Source: Neurospora intermedia
Lineage: Eukaryota; Ascomycota; Sordariomycetes; Sordariales; Sordariaceae
Direction: 5' to 3'
Length of the DNA: 64,000 nucleotides
NCBI GenBank assembly: GCA_037102815.1
Contig: BTPP01000006.1
Coordinates: 682,001 to 746,000 of the forward strand
Positions 34,536 through 46,500 of the stretch are shown in pieces (position 1 is the first letter of the stretch; the number at the start of each line of letters is the position of its first letter). Made by a program: the position numbers and the translations under genes. Under the pieces are notes generated by a model. It searched no databases. It saw nothing but the letters and a program-made list of their open reading frames with translations, and was not told where the DNA came from.

Positions 34536-35190
34536 ATGCCGAAGGGTCAGAAGGTAGGTTTCAACTCCTTATTCCATGTTCACGTTCATCTTCGATACAC
34601 CTGTTGTGCCTAAACCATCCTCCGTCTGTACAACCCAACTAATGCAGAGTCTTATCCAGGTCACCACTGAAAACGTCCCTCCCAAGCACGAAGGTCCCGG
34701 CCAAGTCCCTCCGGATTCCCTCGCGGCCGAATCGATCCGCTCCGGCGGTGCCTTCGCCCAAGGTAACCCGTCCGCCTCCGCAGGCGGCTCGGCTTCGCAG
34801 AACCCACGGGCAAAGGCCCCCGGCACCGCCCATCAGAGCCACCCCGAAGCTCAGCAACCGAAGCATGAGAATCCCGAGCAGGGCGCGCCGGCGCCGACCT
34901 ACATTTTCCACCATGGCCGTAACCTCCCCGACCCGGCCGGCCCACACGGCAAGAATATCAGGGAGGTCAAGGACGACGAAATTGACGAAAGTTGGACCGA
35001 GCCTGCAAGCATGCCGGAGCCCGGTAGCAAAGAGGATCCCGGGCGTGCCGCGTTGAAGCGTATGCTGGTCAGCACCGCACCCGAAGTCAAGATGGATACC
35101 GGAAAAGGAAGCCAGGAGGGAGGAGACGTTTTGCCGTTAGAAACGCGCGAGGCGGGATTTGAAGCGCTGGGAGGGGATGCTGAGGCTTGA
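34536..35190 (+). CDS. Small conserved disordered protein
   Basis: Exon 1 is only 18 nt (34536-34553, MPKGQK) and ends AAG|GTAGGT. Exon 2 runs 34648-35190 after AATGCAG, giving 186 aa. A second AG 12 nt downstream would remove SLIQ. The protein is hydrophilic and rich in Pro, Gly, Ala and Glu, with a distinctive PPDSLAAESIRSGGAFAQGN near the N-terminus, a FHHGRNLPDPAGPHG block, and an acidic EVKDDEIDESWTEP. No membrane segment or signal peptide is present. I recognise this style of protein from other filamentous ascomycetes but know no function; stress- or conidiation-associated expression is only a guess. The 3' end is convergent with the GPI-protein gene. Confidence 0.65.
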
Positions 35191-35883
35191 ACCCAGAACA
35201 GCTGAAGAATGAAGTAAGTGTACGATATGAGGAGGTTGGCAAAAGGAAGTCAAAATCAGAATGGTAATGAACGTCTTGACAAGTGGGGACAACGGGATAA
35301 GAACTATAGTAGAATGGTAATGAACGTGTTGAACAAGTGAGGGACACTCGTCATGTTCAAATTCAGCGTGATGATAGTCATCCATTTATACTGATGTGTT
35401 TGGCAGGTTCAGAAACAAGCATTGGTAGAACGTGAGAACATATCATGTTCATTCAAACATTACATATCATAGTACCTCATTATATATTACCCCAAAGTCC
35501 GCCAAGCACAACCCTCCAACACCCCTCCGTCTCTCCTTCACATTCCCAGCTGCAGTTGACATGAAATGTCGCAGTGTCTGCGAAACTGGTCCCCCATTCT
35601 TAGAGCGAGGTCGTGTGCAGCACAACTTGCTCTTCGATTACATCCACATCGTGTCCCCAATCCAGCTATCCACACCGCTGGCGGTATTTGGAAACAGATT
35701 TACTCCAAAACACAACGACACTTGACAGCAGCCTTTTCATTTTTGACGCCCCTCAAAGAACCTTTCCTCTTTCTTCGCAATTCAAAGAGCAAGACTTTGA
35801 TCATTAACCGCTCCCAACTCCCAATATTAAACAAAACGCCAACTGGTTATACAGTCAATCAGTTACCGCTCTGGACCGGTAAC
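35191..35883. other. Convergent intergenic region
   Basis: Holds the 3' ends of two convergent genes. A short imperfect direct repeat (AGAATGGTAATGAACGT) occurs at about 35258 and 35311. No gene. Confidence 0.5.
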
Positions 35884-36522
35884 TTAGAGCACAGCAGCAA
35901 CGACACCAGCAAAAGCAGCCAGCAAGCCGCCGGTGCTCACAAGAACCTCACCAGCGGCGTTGCCGGTCGCGGAGGTCGAAGGGGCGGAGGCGGTGTTGCT
36001 CGACGCGGCGCCCGTGGCGGTAGTGTTGGCGTCGCCAGTATTCTCGTTGTCGCTGCCGCTGGAAGAGACGGCGGTAGTGGCGGCGGTGGTGGCAGCGGCA
36101 GCGGGAGCGGTGTTCAGGCTGGTGGTGGCGACAGCGACCTTGGTGGTGGAGGACGGGTATTGCTTGTCGAGAGCGCACCAAGTATCACGGTCGCCCATGG
36201 CGGATGCTAATTACGGGGAGAACGACGTGTTAGTATAATTGAAAAGGAAATCACCGAAAGAGAAATTAATCAGAGGGGGAAAACAAGGAAGGGGAGCAGC
36301 AGTCTTACCCTTGCGGGGATCGTTGGGGCAGTTGTTGTAGCAGGCAATGATGTTGGGATACTGTGCGCACTTGCAGCCGTAGTCATCACGGCCGCACAAG
36401 GCGAGCCTGCTGTTCTCGGTGCCAAGGCAGGTCTCGACGATGTAGGCAGCGGCGCAGACGGAGGTGGTTTGGGCCGCGGCAACGGCGAGCATGGCGGCGA
36501 GGGGGAGGAGAGCGGCCTTCAT
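35884..36522 (-). CDS. GPI-anchored Ser/Thr-rich cell-surface protein
   Basis: Exons 36522-36309 and 36206-35884 join (AAGG|GTAAGA ... TTAG) to give 178 aa. The N-terminus MKAALLPLAAMLAVAAAQ is a clear signal peptide. The mature head has eight cysteines, including the block DDYGCKCAQYPNIIACYNNC, predicted to form disulfides. The spacing is not the CFEM pattern. The following segment of about 90 residues is Ser/Thr/Ala-rich, low in complexity and likely O-glycosylated. The C-terminus is a hydrophobic tail (LVSTGGLLAAFAGVVAAVL) after small residues, as expected for a GPI-anchor signal. Such proteins are annotated in many ascomycetes as GPI-anchored serine-threonine-rich proteins of the wall or plasma membrane, without known function. 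Confidence 0.85.
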
Positions 36523-39130
36523 TTTGGCGGTTGGGTAGGTTTTGATGAATTAGGTTGCTTGAGGATAAAGACGGAACAACAGCAAACAAAAGAAGATGAA
36601 GATTAGCAATTACTTTCACAATACGGGCAAAGAAACTATGAGTGAGAGTAAGTCGGCAAGTAGGTAGGTAAAGGAGGAAGATATGTATTAGGTGGGAAAA
36701 GGGATCAGGTGACCTTGTATATATGAAGGCCGGTCCGGTAGAACGATGAGTCTAGACCCAAAAAGAACAACGATTGGATATTGCTCTTTCCTGCTTGGCT
36801 TTCTCTTCCAATGATATCGAAGAGGCAGGAGAGAGCAAAGAGAGGCAGCGAGGACGAGTAAAGAGACGGAGTGTGTGAAGGGAGTGGACACGCGGTGTGG
36901 GTGTTGTCAAGGGTAAAAAGTAAGTGGAGACGGGAGAAGAGAAGAGAAAAGAGTGGTTGATGAAAGGTCCGAGAACCTGGGGAATATGGCCAAGTAGTGT
37001 GCCTATACTCGTATGTAGAGCTCCCAATGCAGTAAGTAGTATTCATAGTACATAGTAGGGGCAGTGAGTTAGTCCGTCTCTATTCGAAATCCTGGTCCCT
37101 GTCAAAGCCATTGTTGACTGACGGACGGTGACCTGTGAGAGTCAAGAGTTCGTTCCGTTCGTTCGTCGTTCGCGAAAGCCCCCTGGAACATGTCAACCAC
37201 CCCCGGGTCTGTTTAGTTATGTAGTGTATCGATGTATAATGTAGCATGTCAACCCAAGGCACGCTAGTCCAGGTTGAGCATGACCGAGATGCAGTCTTGA
37301 TGCCGCAATTTCATGTCCCGAAACGCCTCTCTAGCCTATTCGTTTCCATGGAGGCCGAGCGTCACAAGCGGTCACAAGGGCTAGTGTTCATTTCACAGCA
37401 AACATTGGGGGACATGTGGTGAAGTTGGTGAGAGAAAAGAGATCGCCAGCTGGAGTTTGGAGTCTACGCTAAATTCGCGATCCTCGCTCTTTCCCCTGCG
37501 CTCCCGCATGTTGGGATCCATGAGGACCCCAGGTCTCTCCACAGTCCTCAGTCTCCCCGCCATGCGGTTCCGCCAGAATGAGAAGACTGTTGCCGGCGCC
37601 GTTTTGAGGCGAGGCTCGGCAATGACTTGACTGATGCGATTGCAGTCACGTAGCAATGAAAAAGTCTAAAGCCTTGGAAAGTTCGTTGCACCATGTAGTG
37701 TAATTTCCATGTACCCGCCTGGAGTTGAGGAAACTACCTCTAGGTACTGTAACTCTGTCTGGACGGCTGATGCATAACTTGAAAACCAAATGAATGGAAG
37801 GTGCGTGCTGATTCGCCAATGGCACCCCAATCGGCCGCAATGCACCGCTCCCGCAGCGAACTGAGAATGCAGCCGCCCGGGGTCCCGTCTGTGTCTGTGG
37901 ATTCTGTGGGTCGCCAAGTGGGGGAGACCAAGCACAAAAGTCAGATGAACACAGGAAACCGCTGGGCTTCTTCAATGGCGCAAACTGACCGACGACGGCG
38001 GACGGGCCCCCCTGACAGCTGCGGCACCTCTTCTCATCCCCCACGGACGTTTGCTTTCATACATCTAAGCACCTACTCCTGTCGACATTTCGAGAGGTTC
38101 AAGCACGCTGCCGACATGTCCATCTCCCGGCGGTTGCAAGAGGGTCAGAAGACTCGCTTCGCATCACACAAAGTGAATTAATCAAGTTCGCCGTACCTAT
38201 CACCCACGCCCAAACAAAAGTAACGGAGCAGCTGGGACAAGATCTCAACTAGGCGGAAGATATAAGAATCAACGTATGGATGACTTCGACAGTCAGGAAG
38301 AGCCTCACGTAAACCAGCGATCAGCGATCTGCACTGCACTGCGGTTCGGTTCGCAGCGATCCAAGCAGCCCATCCATCCATTCAAACACACGGTGCCTCG
38401 GGCGCTTCTCCGCTTTGCTTACCGCAACCTCACATTGGACATACAGTAGGTAGGGATGTCGCACCTTTCTCCCACCAACACGGGCTTTCACAGCAGTTGG
38501 ACGACGTTCAGACGGCAAATACGATGTGTAATATGCTTGAAACATCATGTGTAACTTGCTGAATACGGCGTCACACCTACTTCCTCTGTTGGCCGCTGCC
38601 GCTTGGAGTTACACTAACCAAAGACCGAGCCATTCCCATGGCCTAAATGATCAGTCAGTCACTCAATCATAGCCTTTAATCATACAAAGCTTCACTCAAC
38701 TCATCGTTGCATCCTCGATGACGTTTATGCTCCCTATTCTTTTAGAACCATTGCTGCACTAGCTGAGATCACCGTCGTCAAACCTCTTACATGTATCAAG
38801 TTGATCTGCTGTTCCTCTCCTCAGTTCGAGATCCACGCCTCCGATCCTCAACTCTCTTCCTCATCTGCTCCACGGCCTATACACCCCCACACTAAAGCTC
38901 TTCGATAATCTCAATTAACCTCCAAAGACGCAGAACAATGATCAGCTCCGCGATCTCCTTGATAACAACATCTACAGCAAAGCTAGCAACGATAGCCATG
39001 GCATCCAGCCAGTGAAACTACTCTCCAAAGAAGCTTCCCAAGCCGCGATTATACGGCATAGCCTGTCAGCCGACAACCAATCAATTTTTCTTTGTAGGAA
39101 GCAAGCGGGAAAAGAAACGAAGTTAAAAAC
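36523..39130. other. Intergenic, 2.6 kb without a supported gene
   Basis: The first several hundred bases are the purine/pyrimidine-biased leader and promoter of the GPI-protein gene. The remainder has only short frames with no recognisable protein. No RNA gene or repeat was recognised. Confidence 0.4.
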
Positions 39131-39850
39131 TCACCCAGCTCCAAAAGCATAAACCACCGCCACCAACTCTAACAATAAAGGCGAACTGACCACCGTGCCG
39201 AACACGGGCAACCACTTCCTCGTCTCCGTTACCCTCTTTGCGCTCTCCTCATTCAAGTGGCAGGCGACCAGGGCAACAACGATGTCAGCAACAATGGAAG
39301 CTACGCCTAATGTCACCAGAGCCAGGACGATGAGGTGTCTTGTTTTGGATGAGAGGATTGTCCTTGTTTGTGCTTGGAGGTGGCGGTGGGACCGTGCTGA
39401 GGGTGACGGTGGTTCAGGGAAGAGATCGTTCTGAGATGAGGAAGAGGATCAAGAGGTTCTTCCTCTGTAGGATGTTGCTGCAAGTGCGCAGATACGAGAA
39501 TTTGGAGAGCCTCGCTCTGTCGTTCTTTTTACGAAAATGGAGATCGGGTTTATTCGGAGCGACGTCAGATGAGTAAGATGTGGATAAGTGTTGAGCGCTT
39601 GAGTGCGAAAGAGGGGAGGCATTTAGGGGAAGATGGTGAAGGACGCAGGGTTTGTGTCTGAGGAGGTGTGCTGCCTCACAAAACATCACACCAATTTGCT
39701 GTGAAATAGAGTAGCGTAAGTATGTGATATTCGAGACGGCCGTAGGAGGAGCAACAGTTTCATGAGAATGAGTGGTCGTTCCAGTGACCTGGAGGAGCAA
39801 AGAGGCGAGAACGGCGATGATTAGTAGAAGGGCATGGATCAGACTGAATG
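39131..39850 (-). CDS. Possible small membrane protein, exons unresolved
   Basis: Two minus-strand frames encode strongly hydrophobic segments. One near 39840-39780 reads LIHALLLIIAVLASLLLQVTG after a possible CATTCAG acceptor. The other, 39340-39131, reads HLIVLALVTLGVASIVADIV and, after a charged loop, SSPLLLELVAVVYAFGAG before a stop. They are in different frames, so at least one intron is needed, and no start codon is fixed. The pattern suggests a three- or four-helix membrane protein; no family is recognised. Confidence 0.25.
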
Positions 39851-40838
39851 TAGTCACAGGCAAGTAAGCACTATCTGAACTGGAACATCATCCATATAAA
39901 AACGAAGATACAACAAAAGAAATCCCAATCCCCTGTTTTCCTTGATCCCGAAAATCTCGTAAAGTCCCAACAGTTTACGGATGAAAAAAGCGGATGGTCT
40001 CCTGCTCTCAACGGAGCAAGATGTGGTCAATCGATTTTTGTTTGACTGAAGCACCTCACAGGCAAATTTGATATTTAATTTCACCTTGACATTATATGGG
40101 CCTTGAGCTTACTCAGTATTGCCCCTGGAACTCAAGACGGGACTGAACGTTCATACAAACCACGTTCGGATGACACTATGCATCTAGGACCTTAACCCAA
40201 CCTCGTGTCGTACACTGGAGAAAAGGGGTATCATTATATGCCTCAGTCGGCACCCTCGAGACACCATTGCTTATAGCTCTCCGCCGTTTGTGACAAACCG
40301 CCATATCTTCAATCCCACACACCTCGCCTCCAGCGCTAGATGGAGCGATAAATCCAGGAAGTTCATCCATCTGACGATGATACACGAGTCCGAACATGAC
40401 CTGCAAACATACCCCGAGGCAGTTCCTATGTCATGGAGAGTAAAGGCACCGAGAATTCCATAAACACAAAACCATGCTAACCTATTACCGTGCAAGTCTA
40501 ACTCCAAAAACATCAATACAAGAGAAAGAAACCCCCAGCTAAAGAGAAAGAGTACACTGGCACATCTTTGATGGTATAATGGTGTCCCAACGCCCTAGGT
40601 GCAAATCGCTACCTCTCCACGAAAATGATGCCCCTCCCAGCCTAACCTGGATTCCTCCCAGTAAATGCCACGATCCTCCAGTTACGCTAGCCTTTGACCG
40701 CAGAGAAATGCAAATGTGTTGGTTTGAATGTTCCCCGCCGCGATGAAGCCCAGGTTGTACCCCATGCCCATGATGTACCTCTGCCGTGAGGCATCTGTCG
40801 TCTATCTAGCGAAGAAGGCGTTCCGTCATGTCTGTGTT
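39851..40838. other. Intergenic, nothing recognised
   Basis: About 1 kb including the probable 3' untranslated region of the HAPSTR1-like gene. No supported gene, repeat or RNA. Confidence 0.4.
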
Positions 40839-41615
40839 TTAGGTGTGGCGGCTCCTTTTCGAGTTCTGGTTGAAGGGATCCTTGTCATTGCCAGGCCCAA
40901 AGTTGTCGATTCGAAAGAATTCTGCAAGGTCGACCACCTTTCGCTTTTGTCCTGCGCCACGGCCAAGTGTTCGTGTAGCAGACTGTCTAAGTGCGCGGTT
41001 TCTGTTGTTCCGCGAACTTGTCGAGGTCGAAACGGAGCGATTCCTAGGAGCATCGGAAAGCGCCAGATTCTCCAACTTCATCGCCTCCTCATGAGGAAAG
41101 GGGTGTGCTGATTGAAAGGTGAATGTTTCCTGCGTTGGCACCACAATCTGGAAGTCGTCCGCGTTGGAAGGCGGCTGTCGCTGCTGTTGCTGGTGCTCCT
41201 GCTGTGGCTGTTCGTATTCCTGTTGTGGTTGTTGTTGTTGTTGTTCTGTTTGAGGGTTTTCGAAGACAGCAGGGGCAGGTGGCGAATCTCTCATTGAATC
41301 CTCCTCTTGAATGGGATCCAAAGATTGCGCCTGGGGAGATAGTGCGGGCTCGATCTTCTCGTCATCGTCGCTCTCTACCGTGGGGAGATCCCGACCGTCC
41401 AGGCGCTCCGTCGCCCAACTCCGAATTATCCATCCTTCGCCGTCACTCAAGCCCAACCTCCTCCTGTCGAGAAACGCCAGAAGATCGTCGAGACAGTCTT
41501 GATAGCCCTCAGTGCGCGCCTTTGCAACGGCGGGACCGGTGGTCTTGTAGAGCTTAGTCACCGACAAAGCGGCTGCCTTGAAGGCTTCGAGAAGATCGTT
41601 GGAGTCGGCGCTCAT
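40839..41615 (-). CDS. HAPSTR1/DUF4588-like protein with poly-Q tract
   Basis: Single exon, 258 aa from the ATG at 41615. The N-terminal domain (about residues 6-75) reads LLEAFKAAALSVTKLYKTTG, then KARTEGYQDCLDDLLAFLDR, then LSDGEGWIIRSWATERLDG. It resembles the animal HAPSTR1 (C16orf72) helical core, in which a helix with an A-x-S/T-x-V-x-x-LYK pattern is followed by a GYQ-x(6-7)-LAWV/LAFL helix. The C-terminus SKRSRHT also recalls that family's basic end. In animals HAPSTR1 partners the ubiquitin ligase HUWE1 in stress tolerance; transfer of that role to this protein is inference. A Gln/Pro-rich stretch of about 30 residues lies mid-protein. A likely nuclear-localisation segment, GAGQKRKVVDLAEFF, precedes the end. 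The frame is open upstream to an ATG at 41972, which would add 119 residues; the family start favours 41615. Confidence 0.65.
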   Translation of the reverse strand: MSADSNDLLEAFKAAALSVTKLYKTTGPAVAKARTEGYQDCLDDLLAFLDRRRLGLSDGEGWIIRSWATERLDGRDLPTVESDDDEKIEPALSPQAQSLDPIQEEDSMRDSPPAPAVFENPQTEQQQQQPQQEYEQPQQEHQQQQRQPPSNADDFQIVVPTQETFTFQSAHPFPHEEAMKLENLALSDAPRNRSVSTSTSSRNNRNRALRQSATRTLGRGAGQKRKVVDLAEFFRIDNFGPGNDKDPFNQNSKRSRHT

Positions 41616-43518
41616 TGCGGCGGACTGGTGAAAAAAGTTGTGTAGTGAAATGAACGCAGCGCTGTTTGCTTGTTGTAGGATATTGCTCGTTTCCGGAAGG
41701 TTGGTTAGGTGGTTGTAGCCGATTGTGTGGTCTAGAGAAACAAAGAAAAGACAAAGCTCGCTGATAAGTCGGTGATGGTTTGTCAGGAGGAATGCAATGA
41801 TGTCTTTCGGGGCTGAGGTGGGTAGGGCCAGGAGGGGTTTTTGCTGGAGTATCGCATGTGGGTCAGTTCCGTTGCTAGTGGATACGAAGCGAAGTGAGGG
41901 AGTTGTCTGGACCCTTTGGATTGGATGGAGTCGCTGATGGTTTGAACAAGCACGTGTCCACGATACAGTCATTACATGATGCCCAAGCCCAAGTTACTAC
42001 CTTGCTGTGCGAATCCAAGGTACTAACAAACCGTTCTGGCCTACAGAGGATTGGATGCAAAGAATGGGTAATCGATGGAAACTAAGTAAGTAAATTTCAA
42101 GGCGCAACGGACCGTGCACTTTGGCGGTCGGACTTGAACTTTGGTTTCCCAGACCAGACGTGGACTCGAGGCTGGTGGAACTTTCCAGTTTTGGTCATTC
42201 TTAAGGTTATGGATCATGTCTTTGCCAGGCGGCATTCCAGTTCCTTCCAAACACCGTGAGCGTCAAGTGGAGTCAGCGTATCTGTTGCACCTTCTGGCCA
42301 AAAACTAAATGATGACCTGTGCACCTACCTTATCCTCTGCACCATGCGTAATACTTAGGTGGAGATATTTCGATGATAGGTACATAGTATATAAATGTAT
42401 ATGTAAATTTGGGTACCTACCTACCTCTATTGATATATTCGACAGTTGGATGGTGTGGCGTCGCTCGTACTCATTGGAGGTCAGTTCCTGTCAGTTTCCC
42501 CAACTCTGTGTGTGCGACGGAGCAAAATTCAAAGTCGTAGATTCACTGTGGGGGATCATGCAGCACTGGCACAATAACGGAAAGTGAACTACCTACAAAT
42601 CCATCGATACCTAGAGGTATGTAGGATATAGTGGCCTAGGTATGAATGACAACTGGAAAAACTGATGACGGGGAATGACAGTTAAGATTACCTCTACGTA
42701 CCCTGAGTAACAATGTAGGTAGCTCTTGAAGACGGCCACTCACTGCCCCTGCTTAACCTAGGTATGTATGCTGTGCCTGAACTAACCGACTTTAGTGCAG
42801 ATGGAAGTCTCAAGTTTCGGCCTCTGCGCAACTGCGGGCGATAGCACGGTAGGTAGCTTCGACTTGGACGAACCCGTCCCCTTTGTGTGCCTCTACAAAC
42901 AGGAGTAACATAGGTACCTTATGGTAGGCACAACGAAACCGAAAGGTTGTGCCGACACTTGCAACTTGCGCAGCATATCTACAGTACCTAGGTTGAGGTT
43001 TCTTGCTGAACCTCACCGTACGTCAGATAGCGTCTACTAGCGTGCGATCAAGACAGGGACCCGTGTCGTCCAACCGACCGGCAGGGTACTGGCTGGCAGA
43101 CGCCAGATGCTTGCGTCTCAGCTGCCCGGCACTCGACTTGATCCCCTCCGTTGTCTGCACCGGGTCCTGTGATTGGCTGAATGAGACGCGGTTTCGCCCA
43201 TTTGGGATCCTCGACTCTCGAGAAATTCCCACCCGCAGCCATCTCGACCCTTCAACAAACAGCATCTCCAGACCGCGCTTCTTTCTCGTCAACCTGCCAG
43301 TCAACCCCGAGGTCGCTGGCCAACACCAAACTCAGTTCAGAAACGAGGACATTCTTCCGGCTTGCGCTGCAACCGACATCATTCACTGAAGCGCGTGCCA
43401 GTCGCGTTTAAGTGGTTTTTGGGCCGTCTAAGCCAGGGGCCTTCCAGTCTGGACTCCGGTTCACCTTTAACCGAAGAAAACGAACAACACGACAGCAACC
43501 AAACAAAACCCCACCATC
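41616..43518. other. Divergent intergenic region, 1.9 kb
   Basis: Upstream of the HAPSTR1-like gene (-) and the ISWI gene (+). It contains short TACCTACC/GTAGGTA repeats (for example 42417-42426) and a pyrimidine/A-rich leader just before 43519. The minus frame is open to 41972. No other gene is supported. Confidence 0.45.
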
Positions 43519-46500
43519 ATGGCCCCACGCTCACGACAGCCCGTCAACGACGACGACGCGTCAATGCCTGACGCCCCAGAGACCTCCAATGCTCCCGCAT
43601 CAGAGATGGTATGAGGCCCACCCTTTCAATGAATGCATCTTTGCGCCACCACATTTTGCTTTTCGCGGCAGTGAAACTGACGTTCGACCGCGGCCGTACA
43701 GGAGGTCGACGAGACGCCCGACTACACCGACTCTGATACCAACCCAAATACTACCGAGAGCAGCGTCGCAGGCGAGCCAGTAGATGGGCGTAGGAAGCGA
43801 TCTGAGGCCAACCAACTACGACGGAGTATCTTCGGCAAAAAACATGATAGGCTAGGAGAGTCCAAGGTGAGCTACTACCACTACCGTACATTTCAGACTG
43901 TTCTCACGTCTCGAATCTTGGTCCCCCATCGCAACTGCCCGGTGGGCTCTTATTCGCGATCCTAACTCGGCTCCAGGAAGATGATTCGCTCCGAAGATTC
44001 CGCTACCTCCTTGGTCTGACCGACCTTTTCCGTCACTTCATCGAGACAAACCCAAACCCCAAGGTCCGCGAAATCATGGCCGAAATTGATCGCCAAAATG
44101 CCGAGGATGCAAAGTCAAAGAAGGGCGCTGGTCGCCAAGGCGGTGCTACTAGTGAGAGGCGTCGTCGGACCGAAGCTGAGGAGGATGCCGAGTTGCTCAA
44201 GGACGAGAAGGTGGGAGGCTCCGCCGAAACTGTGTTTCGCGAATCGCCTGCCTTTATTCAGGGCACCATGAGGGACTACCAGATTGCTGGCCTCAACTGG
44301 CTAATCTCTCTCCACGAAAACGGTATCTCGGGCATCCTGGCCGATGAAATGGGTCTCGGAAAGACACTACAAACCATCTCCTTCTTGGGTTATCTGCGAC
44401 ATATCATGGATACTCCCGGTCCCCATTTGGTCATTGTTCCCAAATCGACTCTGGACAACTGGAAGCGCGAGTTTGCCAAGTGGACACCAGAGGTGAACGT
44501 GCTGGTGCTGCAGGGTGCCAAGGAGGAACGTCAGCAGCTCATCCAAGACCGCCTTGTGGACGAAAACTTCGACGTTTGCATCACCAGTTACGAGATGATT
44601 CTCAGAGAAAAGGCTCACTTGAAGAAGTTTGCCTGGGAGTACATCATCATTGACGAGGCCCATCGTATCAAGAATGAAGAGTCTTCGTTGGCCCAGGTGA
44701 TCAGAGTGTTCAACTCGAGAAATCGTCTCTTGATTACAGGCACTCCCCTGCAGAACAACCTACACGAGCTCTGGGCTCTGCTCAACTTTCTGCTACCAGA
44801 TGTTTTCGGAGATTCCGAGGCGTTTGACCAATGGTTCTCTGGCCAAGATAGGGATCAAGACACAGTTGTACAGCAGTTGCACCGTGTGCTACGACCTTTC
44901 TTGCTGCGCCGTGTCAAGAGCGATGTTGAGAAGAGCCTTTTGCCCAAGAAGGAGGTCAATGTCTACATTGGCATGTCGGAAATGCAGGTAAAATGGTACC
45001 AGAAGATTCTTGAAAAGGATATCGATGCCGTTAATGGAGCTGGTGGAAAGCGCGAGTCCAAGACGCGGCTCTTGAATATTGTTATGCAGCTTCGTAAGTG
45101 CTGCAATCATCCTTACCTCTTTGAGGGAGCCGAGCCCGGTCCTCCCTATACCACAGATGAGCATCTCGTATATAATGCGGGAAAGATGCTTGTACTTGAT
45201 AAGCTGCTTAAACGACTGCAGAAGCAGGGCAGTCGCGTCCTCATATTCTCGCAGATGAGCCGCCTGTTGGACATTCTCGAGGATTACTGTGTTTTCCGCC
45301 AATACAAGTACTGCCGTATTGATGGCGGCACTGCCCACGAAGATCGCATTGCGGCTATTGATGAGTACAACAAACCCGACTCGGACAAGTTTGTCTTCTT
45401 GTTGACAACAAGAGCGGGTGGTCTCGGCATTAACCTTACCTCTGCCGACATTGTTATCCTCTACGACAGCGACTGGAACCCGCAGGCCGATTTGCAGGCC
45501 ATGGACCGCGCTCATCGTATTGGACAGACAAAGCAAGTGGTGGTTTATCGTTTCGTCACGGATAACGCCATCGAAGAAAAGGTTTTGGAACGTGCAGCCC
45601 AAAAACTGCGCCTCGATCAGCTGGTCATCCAGCAGGGTCGTGCTCAGATTGCCGCAAAGGCTGCTGCTAACAAAGATGAGCTGTTGTCTATGATTCAGCA
45701 TGGTGCCGAGAAGGTCTTCCAGAGTAAGGGCGGTTTCGGGGCCTTACCCGAGAATGGCGCCGAGTTGGGTGATGACGATATCGATGCTATTCTCGCGGCG
45801 GGTGAGAACCGAACCAAGGAGTTGAATGCCAAGTACGAAAAGCTCGGTCTCGACGACTTGCAAAAGTTCACCTCAGAATCAGCGTACGAGTGGAACGGAG
45901 AGGATTTCGCGGCGCGCAAGAAGGACATTGGTATCAACTGGATCAACCCAGCGAAGCGTGAACGCAAGGAGCAGATCTACTCTATTGATAAGTACTATAA
46001 GCAGGCCCTGCAGACCGGCGGAAGGACGGCCGACACAAAGCCCAAGGCCCCGCGTGCTCCCAAGCAAGTACCTGTGCACGACTGTCAGTTCTATCCTCTT
46101 CGACTCCGCGAATTGCAAGACAGGGAGACGGCATACTACCGCAAGGAGATCGGCTACAAAGTTCCCCTCCCTGACGGCGATGACGAGACCGTGGAAGAGC
46201 GCGAGGCCGAGAGAGCTCTGGATCAACAAGAAATTGATAACGCCACACCCTTGACAGAAGAGGAGCAAGCTGAGAAGCAAAAGCTCGCAGAACAAGGCTT
46301 TGGTGACTGGAACAGGCGAGACTTCCAGCAGTTCATTAACGGCTCTGGCCGCTATGGCCGCAACGACTATGAAGGAATTGCGCAGGAAGTTGACAGCAAG
46401 ACTCCTGCAGAGATCAAGGCCTACGCCAAGGTATTTTGGCAACGGTATACCGAGATCGCGGACTATAACAAATACCTCAAGGTCATTGAGGATGGTGAGG

